A DNA stretch of 5,843 bases from Nocardiopsaceae bacterium (GTDB lineage: Bacteria > Actinomycetota > Actinomycetes > Streptosporangiales > Streptosporangiaceae). The stretch covers positions 1 to 5,843 of the forward strand of contig JAIRTY010000244.1 of the NCBI GenBank assembly GCA_031254715.1, read 5' to 3'. The notes below the pieces were generated by a model, which was not told where the DNA came from, made no database searches, and saw only the letters and a program-made list of their open reading frames with translations. The translations under genes and the position numbers were made by a program. Shown here piece by piece: positions 1 through 5,216 of this stretch. The stretch's first letter is position 1. Each line of letters opens with the position of its first letter.

Positions 1-504
1 GCCGACCGGCCGAGCTATGTGTATGTCACCTATATCGAAAGCACCCCCGAGCGGGTGTGGGAAGCCCTGACTGACCCGGACCTGACCGGCCAGTACTGGG
101 GGCACAGCAACGTCTCCGACTGGCGAGCGGGCTCGCCGTGGGAGCACCGGCGCACCGACGGCTCGGGTATCGCCGACGTGGCCGGCACCGTGCTGGAGTC
201 CGTGCCGCCCCGCCGGCTCGCGATGACGTTCGACGCTCCCGGCCAGGCACCGCCCGGGGGCCCGTCGAAGGTGACCTTCGACATCGAGCCCTATCACGAG
301 ATCGTCCGGCTCACCGTCACGCACGAGAACCTGGCCGGGGACGACGCCGTGGAGGCGGTCTCCGCGGGCTGGCCGGCCGTGTTCGCCAACCTCAAGTCGC
401 TGCTGGAGACCGGCCATGTGCTGCCGCGCGCGCCGTGGGAGATGCACGCCGAACTACGGGCCGCTCAGCTGGCACGCAACGACCCCGCGCCCTCCGGCTC
501 GTGA
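1..504 (+). CDS. AHSA1/SRPBCC-family (START-like) protein, 5' end outside window
   Basis: The reading frame is open to the left edge (ADRPSYVYVTYIES...), so the true start is probably just outside the window; the GTG at 19 is internal to the N-terminal strand. The 167 visible residues look like an almost complete SRPBCC/AHSA1 domain: an opening beta strand, then TPERVWEALTDPDL with GQYWG (the usual helix after strand 1), a central sheet (AGTVLESVPPRRLAMTF, SKVTFDIEP, IVRLTVTHENL) and a long C-terminal helix containing GWPAVFANLKSLLETG. Proteins of this fold bind small hydrophobic ligands or act as Aha1-like helpers; the substrate cannot be told from sequence. In actinomycetes such genes often follow an ArsR-type regulator, but that would lie outside the window. 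It is cytoplasmic, with no signal peptide or membrane segment. It converges on the four-cysteine protein gene across the repeat array. The family call is firm; the function is unknown. Confidence 0.88.
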   Translation, partial: ADRPSYVYVTYIESTPERVWEALTDPDLTGQYWGHSNVSDWRAGSPWEHRRTDGSGIADVAGTVLESVPPRRLAMTFDAPGQAPPGGPSKVTFDIEPYHEIVRLTVTHENLAGDDAVEAVSAGWPAVFANLKSLLETGHVLPRAPWEMHAELRAAQLARNDPAPSGS

Positions 505-529
505 GGCCAGGGGCGGTTCGCGCCTGACC
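505..529 (+). terminator. possible terminator hairpin after the SRPBCC gene
   Basis: An imperfect inverted repeat begins directly after the TGA at 502-504. The arms are GGcCAGGgGCG and CGCgCCTGaCC around a 3-nt GTT loop, giving nine pairs with two mismatches. There is no T tract, which is common for terminators in GC-rich actinomycetes. Its placement between convergent genes fits termination, but hairpins of this quality arise easily at this GC content. Confidence 0.35.
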
Positions 530-551
530 GGGCTTCGTGCTGGCCGGTCCG

Positions 552-697
552 CGGGGTCGGGACCGATGCCGCCCCGCGGGCTGGTCAGGACCCCATGCCG
601 GCCCGCCGGGCTGGTCAGGGCCCCATGCCGGCGCGTCGGGCTGGTCAGGAGTCCATGCCGGCCCGCCGGGCTGGTCGGGGACCGATGCCGGCCCGCT
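552..697. repeat. 30-bp tandem repeat array (minisatellite), about 4.5 copies
   Basis: Units of exactly 30 bp start at 581, 611, 641 and 671, with the form CTGGTCAGGA / CCCCATGCCG / GCCCGCCGGG. A degenerate copy precedes them at about 552-580. The units at 581 and 641 differ at two positions, and the unit at 611 differs from the unit at 581 at three. The last unit (671 to about 697) is the most divergent and passes into unique coding sequence at its right end. Each full unit also holds CCGGC/GCCGG-type self-complementarity (for example 598-609), so the array could fold into serial hairpins between the two convergent genes. On the - strand the array holds the last codons and the stop of the four-cysteine protein gene. 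There are no spacers, so it is not a CRISPR array. Confidence 0.9.
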
Positions 698-986
698 TGC
701 ACTGGACCCGGGTCAGCCGCGCGAGCCGGTCGTGCCCGGCGTACGCGCGCTGGCACATGGCCTGGGCGGTGCCGCCGCAGCCGTGCGCTGTCCCCGCGCC
801 GGTGGTGCTCGGCATCACCACGTTGATGCAGCCGTGCTGGGACCGGCCGTAGCTGCCGGGATCGGACAGCGACCAGGTTCCGATGGCCGCCAGCACCACC
901 AGCGCCAGCCCCCCGGCCAGGGCGAACACCCGCTTCTGGCGGCGGGTGAGCGATTCCGAGAGCGGATTGGGCTGGCGGCCTTTCAC
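645..986 (-). CDS. small single-pass membrane protein with four cysteines, unknown function
   Basis: The predicted protein has 113 residues. It has a short basic cytoplasmic N-terminus (about 1-20, with TRRQKR), one transmembrane helix (about 20-40, FALAGGLALVVLAAIG) and an exported C-terminal domain with Cys53, Cys70, Cys78 and Cys96. The pattern GCINVVMPSTTG...CGG...CQRAYAG...QCKRAG resembles a small uncharacterised actinomycete family I recall only by its look. Even cysteine number and an outside location suggest two disulfides. I chose the GTG at 984-986 because it precedes KGRQPNPLSESL; the frame is open further upstream, but that stretch overlaps the GDT1 gene and looks non-native. No clear Shine-Dalgarno site is visible. 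It lies 62 bp downstream of the GDT1 gene and may be co-transcribed. The last 14 or so residues (GIGPRPARRAGMDS) are encoded by the repeat array. Function is unknown. Confidence 0.72.
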   Translation of the reverse strand: MKGRQPNPLSESLTRRQKRVFALAGGLALVVLAAIGTWSLSDPGSYGRSQHGCINVVMPSTTGAGTAHGCGGTAQAMCQRAYAGHDRLARLTRVQCKRAGIGPRPARRAGMDS

Positions 987-1020
987 ACCATCAGAGCTTA
1001 GGGCGCGGCCAGCCCCGCGG

Positions 1021-1035
1021 CGGCCGGGACGGCCG
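1021..1035 (-). other. short GC-rich inverted/direct repeat between GDT1 and four-Cys genes
   Basis: CGGCCG occurs at 1021-1026 and 1030-1035 with GGA between. Because CGGCCG is self-complementary, this is both a direct repeat (CGGCCGGGA twice, 1021-1038) and a potential 6-bp hairpin. It lies in the 62-bp gap downstream of the GDT1 stop. It could be a weak terminator or attenuator, or simply GC-rich sequence. Confidence 0.25.
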
Positions 1036-1048
1036 GGAACACCCCTGG

Positions 1049-1657
1049 TCAGGAAAACGCGGTCCAGGCGCTGTAGGCGGCGAGCCCGGTGAGGATCACG
1101 GCGGTTGCGATCCTGATCACCTTCGTGCTGACCACCCGCAGCAGGCCCCCGCCGCCCAGCACCGCCAGGCCCGCTGCCGCCCACAGGGCCGCGGTGGCAC
1201 CCAGGCCGACCGCCAGCGGGTCATGGAACCTGGCGGTGAGGTTGACGATGAGGAGCTGGGTCAGGTCGCCCCATTCCGCCACGAAGATCACGGCGAACGC
1301 GGCGAGCGCGGCGCGCCCGGCCCGCTGCGGGGCCCGGGACGGCTCCGCCTCGTCCTCGTCCTCGCCGCGCAGCGCCTCCCGGGCGGTGATCACCGCGCCG
1401 GCCAGGAAGATCACCGCCGCGGCGATGTCCACCGCCTGCCGCGGCAGCAGCCGGAACACGATCACGCCCAGGGTGGTCGCGATGACCACGTGCACGACGA
1501 AGGCGGCCGCTGCGCCCAGCCAGACCCAGCTCGCCCGGCTCCTGGCCGCCATCACCACCGATGCGATCATGGACTTGTCGGGGAGTTCGCCGAGGAAGAT
1601 GACGGGGAAGACAGCTGCGATGACGGCCAGGTTCACAGGTGGAGTCCGATGAGCCAT
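1049..1657 (-). CDS. GDT1/TMEM165 (UPF0016) family divalent cation exporter
   Basis: This is a 202-residue polytopic membrane protein with the two inverted halves of the GDT1 family. The first signature is E24-L-P-D27-K28-S29 (in FLGELPDKSMIA); the second is E128-W-G-D131-L-T-Q134 (in VAEWGDLTQLL). These match the family motif E-x-G-D-K/R-T/S, whose acidic residues form the cation pathway. About six transmembrane helices are visible: three before the acidic loop GEDEDEAEPS (about 98-107) and three after. Known members export Mn2+ or exchange Ca2+/Mn2+ for protons; manganese export from the cytoplasm is the likeliest role here, by family inference. The ATG at 1655-1657 is used. A GTG at 1634-1636 (VNLAVIAAVF) would fit the usual short N-terminus equally well. 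Neither has a visible Shine-Dalgarno site. The gene diverges from the YqhA-like gene and precedes the four-cysteine protein. Confidence 0.88.
   Translation of the reverse strand: MAHRTPPVNLAVIAAVFPVIFLGELPDKSMIASVVMAARSRASWVWLGAAAAFVVHVVIATTLGVIVFRLLPRQAVDIAAAVIFLAGAVITAREALRGEDEDEAEPSRAPQRAGRAALAAFAVIFVAEWGDLTQLLIVNLTARFHDPLAVGLGATAALWAAAGLAVLGGGGLLRVVSTKVIRIATAVILTGLAAYSAWTAFS
1637..1644 (+). promoter_or_regulatory. ribosome binding site of the YqhA-like gene
   Basis: AGGTGGAG lies 11 bases before the ATG at 1656. It is the only purine-rich Shine-Dalgarno candidate in this divergent region, and it supports the 1656 start. It lies inside the N-terminal codons of the opposing GDT1 gene if that gene starts at 1657. 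Confidence 0.55.
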
Positions 1658-2228
1658 GCCTGAGGGCCAGGCGCCGGACGGAGACCGGACCCGGCCGCGC
1701 GCGGAGACGGCTGCCCGGCGGCGCGACGGCACGCTGGAACGGCTGCAGAGCAGTTTCGAACGGTTCCTGGCGCTGGCACGGCTCCTCGTCCTGATCCCGG
1801 TGATTGTCCTGGTGCTGGCCGCGTTGTGGGCCTTCGTCTATGCCGTAGCCGTACTCATCGCTTCGGTCCCGGCCACCCTGGAGCACCCGCTGCCGGTCGG
1901 CCACAAGCTGGGCGTGTTCGTCGTTGAGATCGACTTGTTCCTGATCGGGGCCACGCTGATCATCGCGGCGTTCGGATTCTATGAGCTGTTCATCAGCAAG
2001 ATCGACGCGGGCGGGAAGCTGGGCGCTGTGCCGCGCTGGCTGCAGATGCGCGACCTCAACGACCTCAAGGCCAGGGTGGCATCGATGCTGATCCTGGTCG
2101 CCGCGGTCACCTTCGTCGAGCTTGTGCTTGAGGGCCACACCGGCGTCGACGCCATCTACGTCGGCGCGGGCGTGGGGCTGGTCATCGCCGCGCTCACCGC
2201 CTTCCTCGCGTTCGGCTCCCGGGAGTGA
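1656..2228 (+). CDS. YqhA/UPF0114 family membrane protein
   Basis: The 190-residue protein has a charged, probably disordered N-terminus (1-28, rich in Arg and Glu) and then four hydrophobic segments at about 38-70, 85-113, 139-160 and 165-186. The UPF0114 pattern is clear: an acidic second helix (VVEIDLFLIGATLIIAAFGFYELFI, about 89-113), then a short loop with PRWLQMRDLNDLKARVAS (126-143), and a third helix ending before a Glu-rich turn. E. coli YqhA is the reference member. No biochemical role is established that I can state firmly. The start at 1656 has AGGTGGAG upstream. The gene diverges from the GDT1 exporter with touching start codons, and its last 73 bp overlap the 3' end of the convergent peptidase gene. 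Family assignment is good; function is unknown, although the pairing with a cation exporter hints at ion or envelope homeostasis. Confidence 0.87.
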   Translation: MPEGQAPDGDRTRPRAETAARRRDGTLERLQSSFERFLALARLLVLIPVIVLVLAALWAFVYAVAVLIASVPATLEHPLPVGHKLGVFVVEIDLFLIGATLIIAAFGFYELFISKIDAGGKLGAVPRWLQMRDLNDLKARVASMLILVAAVTFVELVLEGHTGVDAIYVGAGVGLVIAALTAFLAFGSRE

Positions 2229-4642
2229 TCAAGATGCCGGGCCAGCCAGTCGAACTGCTCGGCCAGCACGTGCAGCACTGATTCGCGAGCCAGGTAGCCG
2301 TGGCTCTCGAACGGGAGCACGACCAGCCGGGCGGTGCCGCCGTTCCCCCGGATCGCCTCGAACAGCCGCTGTGACTGGATCGGGAAGGTGCCGGAGTTGT
2401 TGTCGGCTGCCCCGTGGATGAGCAACAGCGGCGTGGCGATCTTGTCCGCGTGCCGGAACGGGGACATCCGGTCGTAGGCCGCCGGCGCTTCCCAGAAGCT
2501 GCGGCGTTCGGTCTGGAACCCGAACGGCGTCAGGGTGCGGTTGTAGGCGCCGCTACGGGCGATCCCGGCGGCGAACAGGCCGGTGTGCGCGAGCAGGTTC
2601 GCCGTCATGAACCCGCCGTAGCTGTGACCGCCCACCGCGACCCGGTCCGGGTCGGCGATCCCCAGCTCGGCCAGGGCCCGGATGTGCGCCTGCGCGGCGG
2701 CGGTGATCTGCTCCACGTAGGTGTCGTTCATGGTCTCCGGGTCGCCGATGACCGGCATGGTGGCGTCGGCCAGCACCGCGTAGCCGCGCAGCAGGAAGAA
2801 GGCCGGGTCGAGGGCTGACAGCCGGGTGAAGGCCTGGCTGCTGCCACGTACCTGGCCCGCGGTGTCCGCGCCGCCGTAGTCCAGCGGGTACGCCCACACC
2901 ACTAGCGGCAGCCGCCCGTCCCTGGCCGGGTCATAGCCCGGCGGCAGGTGGAGCATGCCGGACAGCTGCAGCCCGTCCTCGCGCTGGTACCGCAGCAGCC
3001 GCTTGGTCAGGCCGGTGAGCTGCGGGTGCGGGTTGGGCCAGTCGGTGAGCAGGCGGGCGCTCCGGTCCGCGAGCGTGAGCAGGCCCAGGTTGGGAGGATC
3101 CGCCGGGCTCTCGTGCCAGATGAGGACCTCCCGCGGGGGGTCCGGCGGGCCGCCTCCGGCCTCCGGCGGGCCGCCCGCGGCGTCCGGCGGGCCGTCCCCG
3201 GAACCTGACGGCTCCTGGCTGGCGGGGGCGAGGCCGATGACGTAGTCGAGGCGGTCGGCCGGGCTGGTGTAGAGCCGGGTCTTGGCCAGGGTCGCCAGGT
3301 CCATCCGGTCAAGGAACGGCCGGTCGCCGTCCGGAGTGGCACCCTCGCCCCGCAGGTAGATCGCCTGCTCGTGCTGGAGCACGGTGCGGCGGCCGTCGGG
3401 GTGCACGGTCATCAGCGGGGCGCCGGGATCGGCGTACGCATCGTCGGCGGACAGGTCGAACACCACCTGGGCGCGGTCCGGGCTGGCCAGGTCGCAGAGC
3501 GTGGTGGTGAGCCAGCGCCGGTCGCGGTCGTGCTCCACCAGCAGCAGCTGACCGGGCGTGGCCAGGTCGTACCAGCCGAGGCAGCGCTGCCGGACGTCGA
3601 GCACCGTCGCCGGCTCGTCGCCGAACGGCGCCGCCAGCCGCCGGATCCGGTCCCGGTGCCCGGCCGGGGCCACCGGGTCGCCGCCGTCCAGCGCTTCGGT
3701 CCAGATCAGGGTGGCCGGCGCCGTCTCCAGCCAGGCCACCTGGCGGGGCCCGGTCGGCACCCCCTGCCGCGGGACCTCGTCGCTCACGCCCAGGCTCGCC
3801 ACCACCCGCTCCGGTTCGCCCGCGGCCGTCCGCACCTCCGCCGTCCTGGCGAACAGCCACCACGGCACCCGGAACGAGAACGGCCGGTGTACCCGGTGGA
3901 TCAGCAGGTGCTGGCCGTCGGGGGACTCGTGCACGCTGTCATAGAGCCCGGGCGGCCCGAGCCCGGAGCTGGCACCGGTGACCGGGTCCACCCGGAGCGG
4001 GATCGTGGTGGCGATCGCCTCGAACGCGTCCTCGTCGGCCGCCGTCCGCAGCAGGTCCTGGAAGGTGGCCATCTGCGAGCGCTTGCCAGCGGTCTCGTCG
4101 GTCTGCGGCTCCACCGGGGCGGCCGGGACCGGGGCCGGCTGGGGCGGGACCGCGAGCGCCAGCAGCGTGCGGCCGTCCCGCGCCCACCGGACGGTGCCGC
4201 CCTCAGGGGCCGGGTCCCCGCCGAGCACGTCCGACACCCGCAGCCCGGGCACCGGCGCGGCGGTGCCGGCGTCGGCGTCGGCCACCCACACCCCGATGCC
4301 GCCCGGCTCGTCCACCGTGAACGCGAACCTGCGCCCGTCCGGTGCCCACGCGGGCCTGCCAACCTGCGCGCCGTCCGGCAGCGCCAGCGCGCGGGTGGTG
4401 CCGTCGGCCACCCGCAGCACCGACAGCCCGGTCATCCGGCGCAGCCGCCGCTGGCCGCGCAGCTCAGGATCGATCCGCATGCCCGCCAGCGCCAGGTACG
4501 GGCGCGCGAGCAGCGCGACCGGCGGGTGAGTCTCGTAGTGGACCAGGGCGAGGAAGCGGCCGCCCGGCGCCAGGGACGCGAGCGGGGCCGGTGGAGCATC
4601 GATGATCGAGATGACGTCGCTGCCGGGGGTGGCGTAGGGCAT
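2156..4642 (-). CDS. S9-family serine peptidase, glutamyl endopeptidase (S9D) type
   Basis: The 828-residue protein has an N-terminal beta-propeller (about 1-540, with blade-like repeats such as PAWAPDGRRFAFTV and VRWARDGRTLLAL) and a C-terminal alpha/beta hydrolase domain (about 550-805). The catalytic triad is visible: Ser674 in GGHSYGGFM, Asp747 in HGAADNNSG, and His781 in PFESHGYLARES. The sequence around them (TANLLAHTGLFAAGIARSG, then AYNRTLTPFGFQ) matches what I know of plant chloroplast glutamyl endopeptidase and its bacterial relatives, so cleavage after Glu in peptides is expected. There is no signal peptide, so it is probably cytoplasmic. A Gly/Pro-rich stretch (about 478-503) interrupts the propeller. 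The ATG at 4640-4642 has no Shine-Dalgarno site but abuts a palindrome. It lies 39 bp downstream of the YciI-like gene. The last ~22 residues extend beyond the hydrolase fold and are antisense to the YqhA-like gene. A general S9 acyl-peptide hydrolase is the alternative. Confidence 0.93.
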   Translation of the reverse strand: MPYATPGSDVISIIDAPPAPLASLAPGGRFLALVHYETHPPVALLARPYLALAGMRIDPELRGQRRLRRMTGLSVLRVADGTTRALALPDGAQVGRPAWAPDGRRFAFTVDEPGGIGVWVADADAGTAAPVPGLRVSDVLGGDPAPEGGTVRWARDGRTLLALAVPPQPAPVPAAPVEPQTDETAGKRSQMATFQDLLRTAADEDAFEAIATTIPLRVDPVTGASSGLGPPGLYDSVHESPDGQHLLIHRVHRPFSFRVPWWLFARTAEVRTAAGEPERVVASLGVSDEVPRQGVPTGPRQVAWLETAPATLIWTEALDGGDPVAPAGHRDRIRRLAAPFGDEPATVLDVRQRCLGWYDLATPGQLLLVEHDRDRRWLTTTLCDLASPDRAQVVFDLSADDAYADPGAPLMTVHPDGRRTVLQHEQAIYLRGEGATPDGDRPFLDRMDLATLAKTRLYTSPADRLDYVIGLAPASQEPSGSGDGPPDAAGGPPEAGGGPPDPPREVLIWHESPADPPNLGLLTLADRSARLLTDWPNPHPQLTGLTKRLLRYQREDGLQLSGMLHLPPGYDPARDGRLPLVVWAYPLDYGGADTAGQVRGSSQAFTRLSALDPAFFLLRGYAVLADATMPVIGDPETMNDTYVEQITAAAQAHIRALAELGIADPDRVAVGGHSYGGFMTANLLAHTGLFAAGIARSGAYNRTLTPFGFQTERRSFWEAPAAYDRMSPFRHADKIATPLLLIHGAADNNSGTFPIQSQRLFEAIRGNGGTARLVVLPFESHGYLARESVLHVLAEQFDWLARHLDHSREPNARKAVSAAMTSPTPAPT
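3141..3194 (-). repeat. in-frame 21-bp repeats coding a Gly/Pro linker in the peptidase
   Basis: TCCGGCGGGCCG occurs at 3141-3152, 3162-3173 and 3183-3194, spaced exactly 21 bp apart. On the - strand this encodes heptads of the type GGPP-D/E-A-A/G. The spacing keeps the frame, so it adds a flexible loop rather than breaking the gene. Confidence 0.8.
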
Positions 4643-4662
4643 GCGGTCAGCCTACTGACCGC
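4643..4662 (-). promoter_or_regulatory. palindrome abutting the peptidase start codon
   Basis: GCGGTCAG (4643-4650) and CTGACCGC (4655-4662) are perfect 8-bp arms around CCTA. On the coding (-) strand the loop and its edge read TAGGCT (4654 to 4649), a TANNNT-type -10 hexamer ending 6 nt before the ATG, as expected for a leaderless transcript. No convincing -35 was found. It could be an operator, a 5' hairpin, or a terminator for the upstream YciI-like gene. Confidence 0.5.
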
Positions 4663-4681
4663 GTCACGCCGCCTCGCTGGG

Positions 4682-4954
4682 TCAGGTGGCGGTCAGGGTT
4701 TCGTCCCACTCCCCGATATGCCAGCTCGTGATGACGCCGCTCACCACGAACGGGTCGTCCCTGATGAACTCCTCGGCGGCTTCCCGCGAGGTGAATATGG
4801 CCATTGACCCGTCTTCGGGATTTGTGAACGATCCGGTCATTACCAGCGCGCCACGGGAGTGGAAGTCGTCCACCCGGGCCTGGTGAGCCTCGACGTGCTT
4901 GGGTGCCTTGCTGCTGGCGGCGTGGGCTGACTCATAGAGCAGCACGTACTTCAC
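4682..4954 (-). CDS. YciI-like (YCII domain) protein
   Basis: This 90-residue protein has the full length and ferredoxin-like layout of the YCII family. The first strand is KYVLLYES. A helix follows with His20 and His24 (KHVEAHQARVDDFHSRG), then a second strand (ALVMTGSFTNP), a strand with MAIFTSREAAEEFI, the conserved D67-P68-F69 of the DPFVVSGV motif, and a last strand (SWHIGEW). The conserved His and Asp residues are thought to form a small active or binding site, but the reaction for this type is not known. The GTG at 4952-4954 is chosen because AGGAGG (complement of 4961-4966) lies six bases upstream. An ATG at 4957-4959 is out of frame. It is followed after 39 bp by the peptidase gene in the same orientation, so co-transcription is possible. 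It is cytoplasmic. Confidence 0.88.
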   Translation of the reverse strand: MKYVLLYESAHAASSKAPKHVEAHQARVDDFHSRGALVMTGSFTNPEDGSMAIFTSREAAEEFIRDDPFVVSGVITSWHIGEWDETLTAT

Positions 4955-4960
4955 GACATT

Positions 4961-4966
4961 CCTCCT
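4961..4966 (-). promoter_or_regulatory. strong Shine-Dalgarno site of the YciI-like gene
   Basis: On the - strand AGGAGG is followed by AATGTC and then the GTG start at 4954. This is the best ribosome binding site in the window. It decides the GTG start over upstream in-frame codons. Confidence 0.8.
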
Positions 4967-5168
4967 GTGGCGGACCTGCGGCAGGTGGGGCGCGCATTCC
5001 GGCCTGCCGCCTGCACCGGGGCAGCGTGCAGCCGCGCCCGGTTCCACGTATTGTGCCGCTTGGATAGCGGGTTATCGCAGCGAAACGCGAGCAATCGCGG
5101 GCCTTTCCGGGGCGGAAGCCGGCCCGGAACCGCCGTCCGCTCGCGCAGGTGCTGGCGGCGGCCCGCCC
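4967..5168. other. divergent intergenic region, YciI-like / Rieske
   Basis: No gene is supported here. The stretch from about 5041 to 5095 is noticeably richer in A/T than its surroundings and probably carries the YciI promoter on the - strand, but I could not find a convincing -35/-10 pair. Short inverted repeats are CTGCAC...GTGCAG (5011-5031), CCGCT...AGCGG (5056-5070) and CGCGA-GCAA-TCGCG (5086-5099). Any of these could be regulatory or chance. Confidence 0.5.
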
Positions 5169-5197
5169 TGGACAGCCGCCGGGGGCCTGCCTACCCT
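5169..5197 (+). promoter_or_regulatory. sigma70-type promoter of the Rieske gene, leaderless arrangement
   Basis: TGGACA (5169-5174, one mismatch to TTGACA) is followed by exactly 17 bp and TACCCT (5192-5197, the TANNNT form common in actinomycetes). The hexamer ends 7 nt before the ATG at 5205, so transcription would start at or next to the A of the start codon. There is no Shine-Dalgarno site before this ATG, in agreement with a leaderless mRNA. Confidence 0.62.
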
Positions 5198-5216
5198 TGA
5201 CTGTATGGTCAGTCAA
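5197..5216. promoter_or_regulatory. 20-bp palindromic operator over the Rieske start codon
   Basis: TTGACTG (5197-5203) and CAGTCAA (5210-5216) are perfect 7-bp arms around TATGGT. The site overlaps the end of the -10 hexamer, the predicted +1 and the first four codons. Length, symmetry and TGAC/GTCA half-sites are typical of TetR-family operators. A repressor bound here would block transcription directly. The regulator itself is not in the window. Confidence 0.6.

Noticed and set aside
552..697. CRISPR array
   Set aside because: The 30-bp units are directly adjacent with no spacers, and no cas gene is present.
537..1001. Repeat-containing + strand protein (AGPPGWSG-type repeats)
   Set aside because: The frames through the 30-bp array stay open only because the unit is a multiple of three and GC-rich. 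Past the array they run antisense to the four-cysteine gene and show no fold.
987..1184. N-terminal extension of the four-cysteine protein to an ATG at 1184
   Set aside because: The extension overlaps the GDT1 coding region and is Gly/Arg-rich antisense-type sequence; native-looking sequence begins at the GTG at 986.
1637..1760. yybP-ykoY manganese riboswitch ahead of the GDT1 gene
   Set aside because: There is no non-coding leader; the upstream sequence is the coding region of the divergent gene, and I see no riboswitch-like paired elements.
1221..2138. 305-codon - strand frame spanning the YqhA-like and GDT1 genes
   Set aside because: It is a low-complexity, charged shadow of two well-supported genes in other frames.
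3371..4807. 478-codon open frame on the + strand opposite the peptidase
   Set aside because: It mirrors the peptidase codons, is rich in Arg, Gly and His, shows no domain, and crosses into the YciI gene. Long antisense frames are expected at this GC content.
4967..5200. 77-codon + strand frame in the spacer before the Rieske gene
   Set aside because: Its composition is Arg/Cys-rich and irregular, it has no ribosome binding site in its own sense, and it overlaps the promoter of the Rieske gene.
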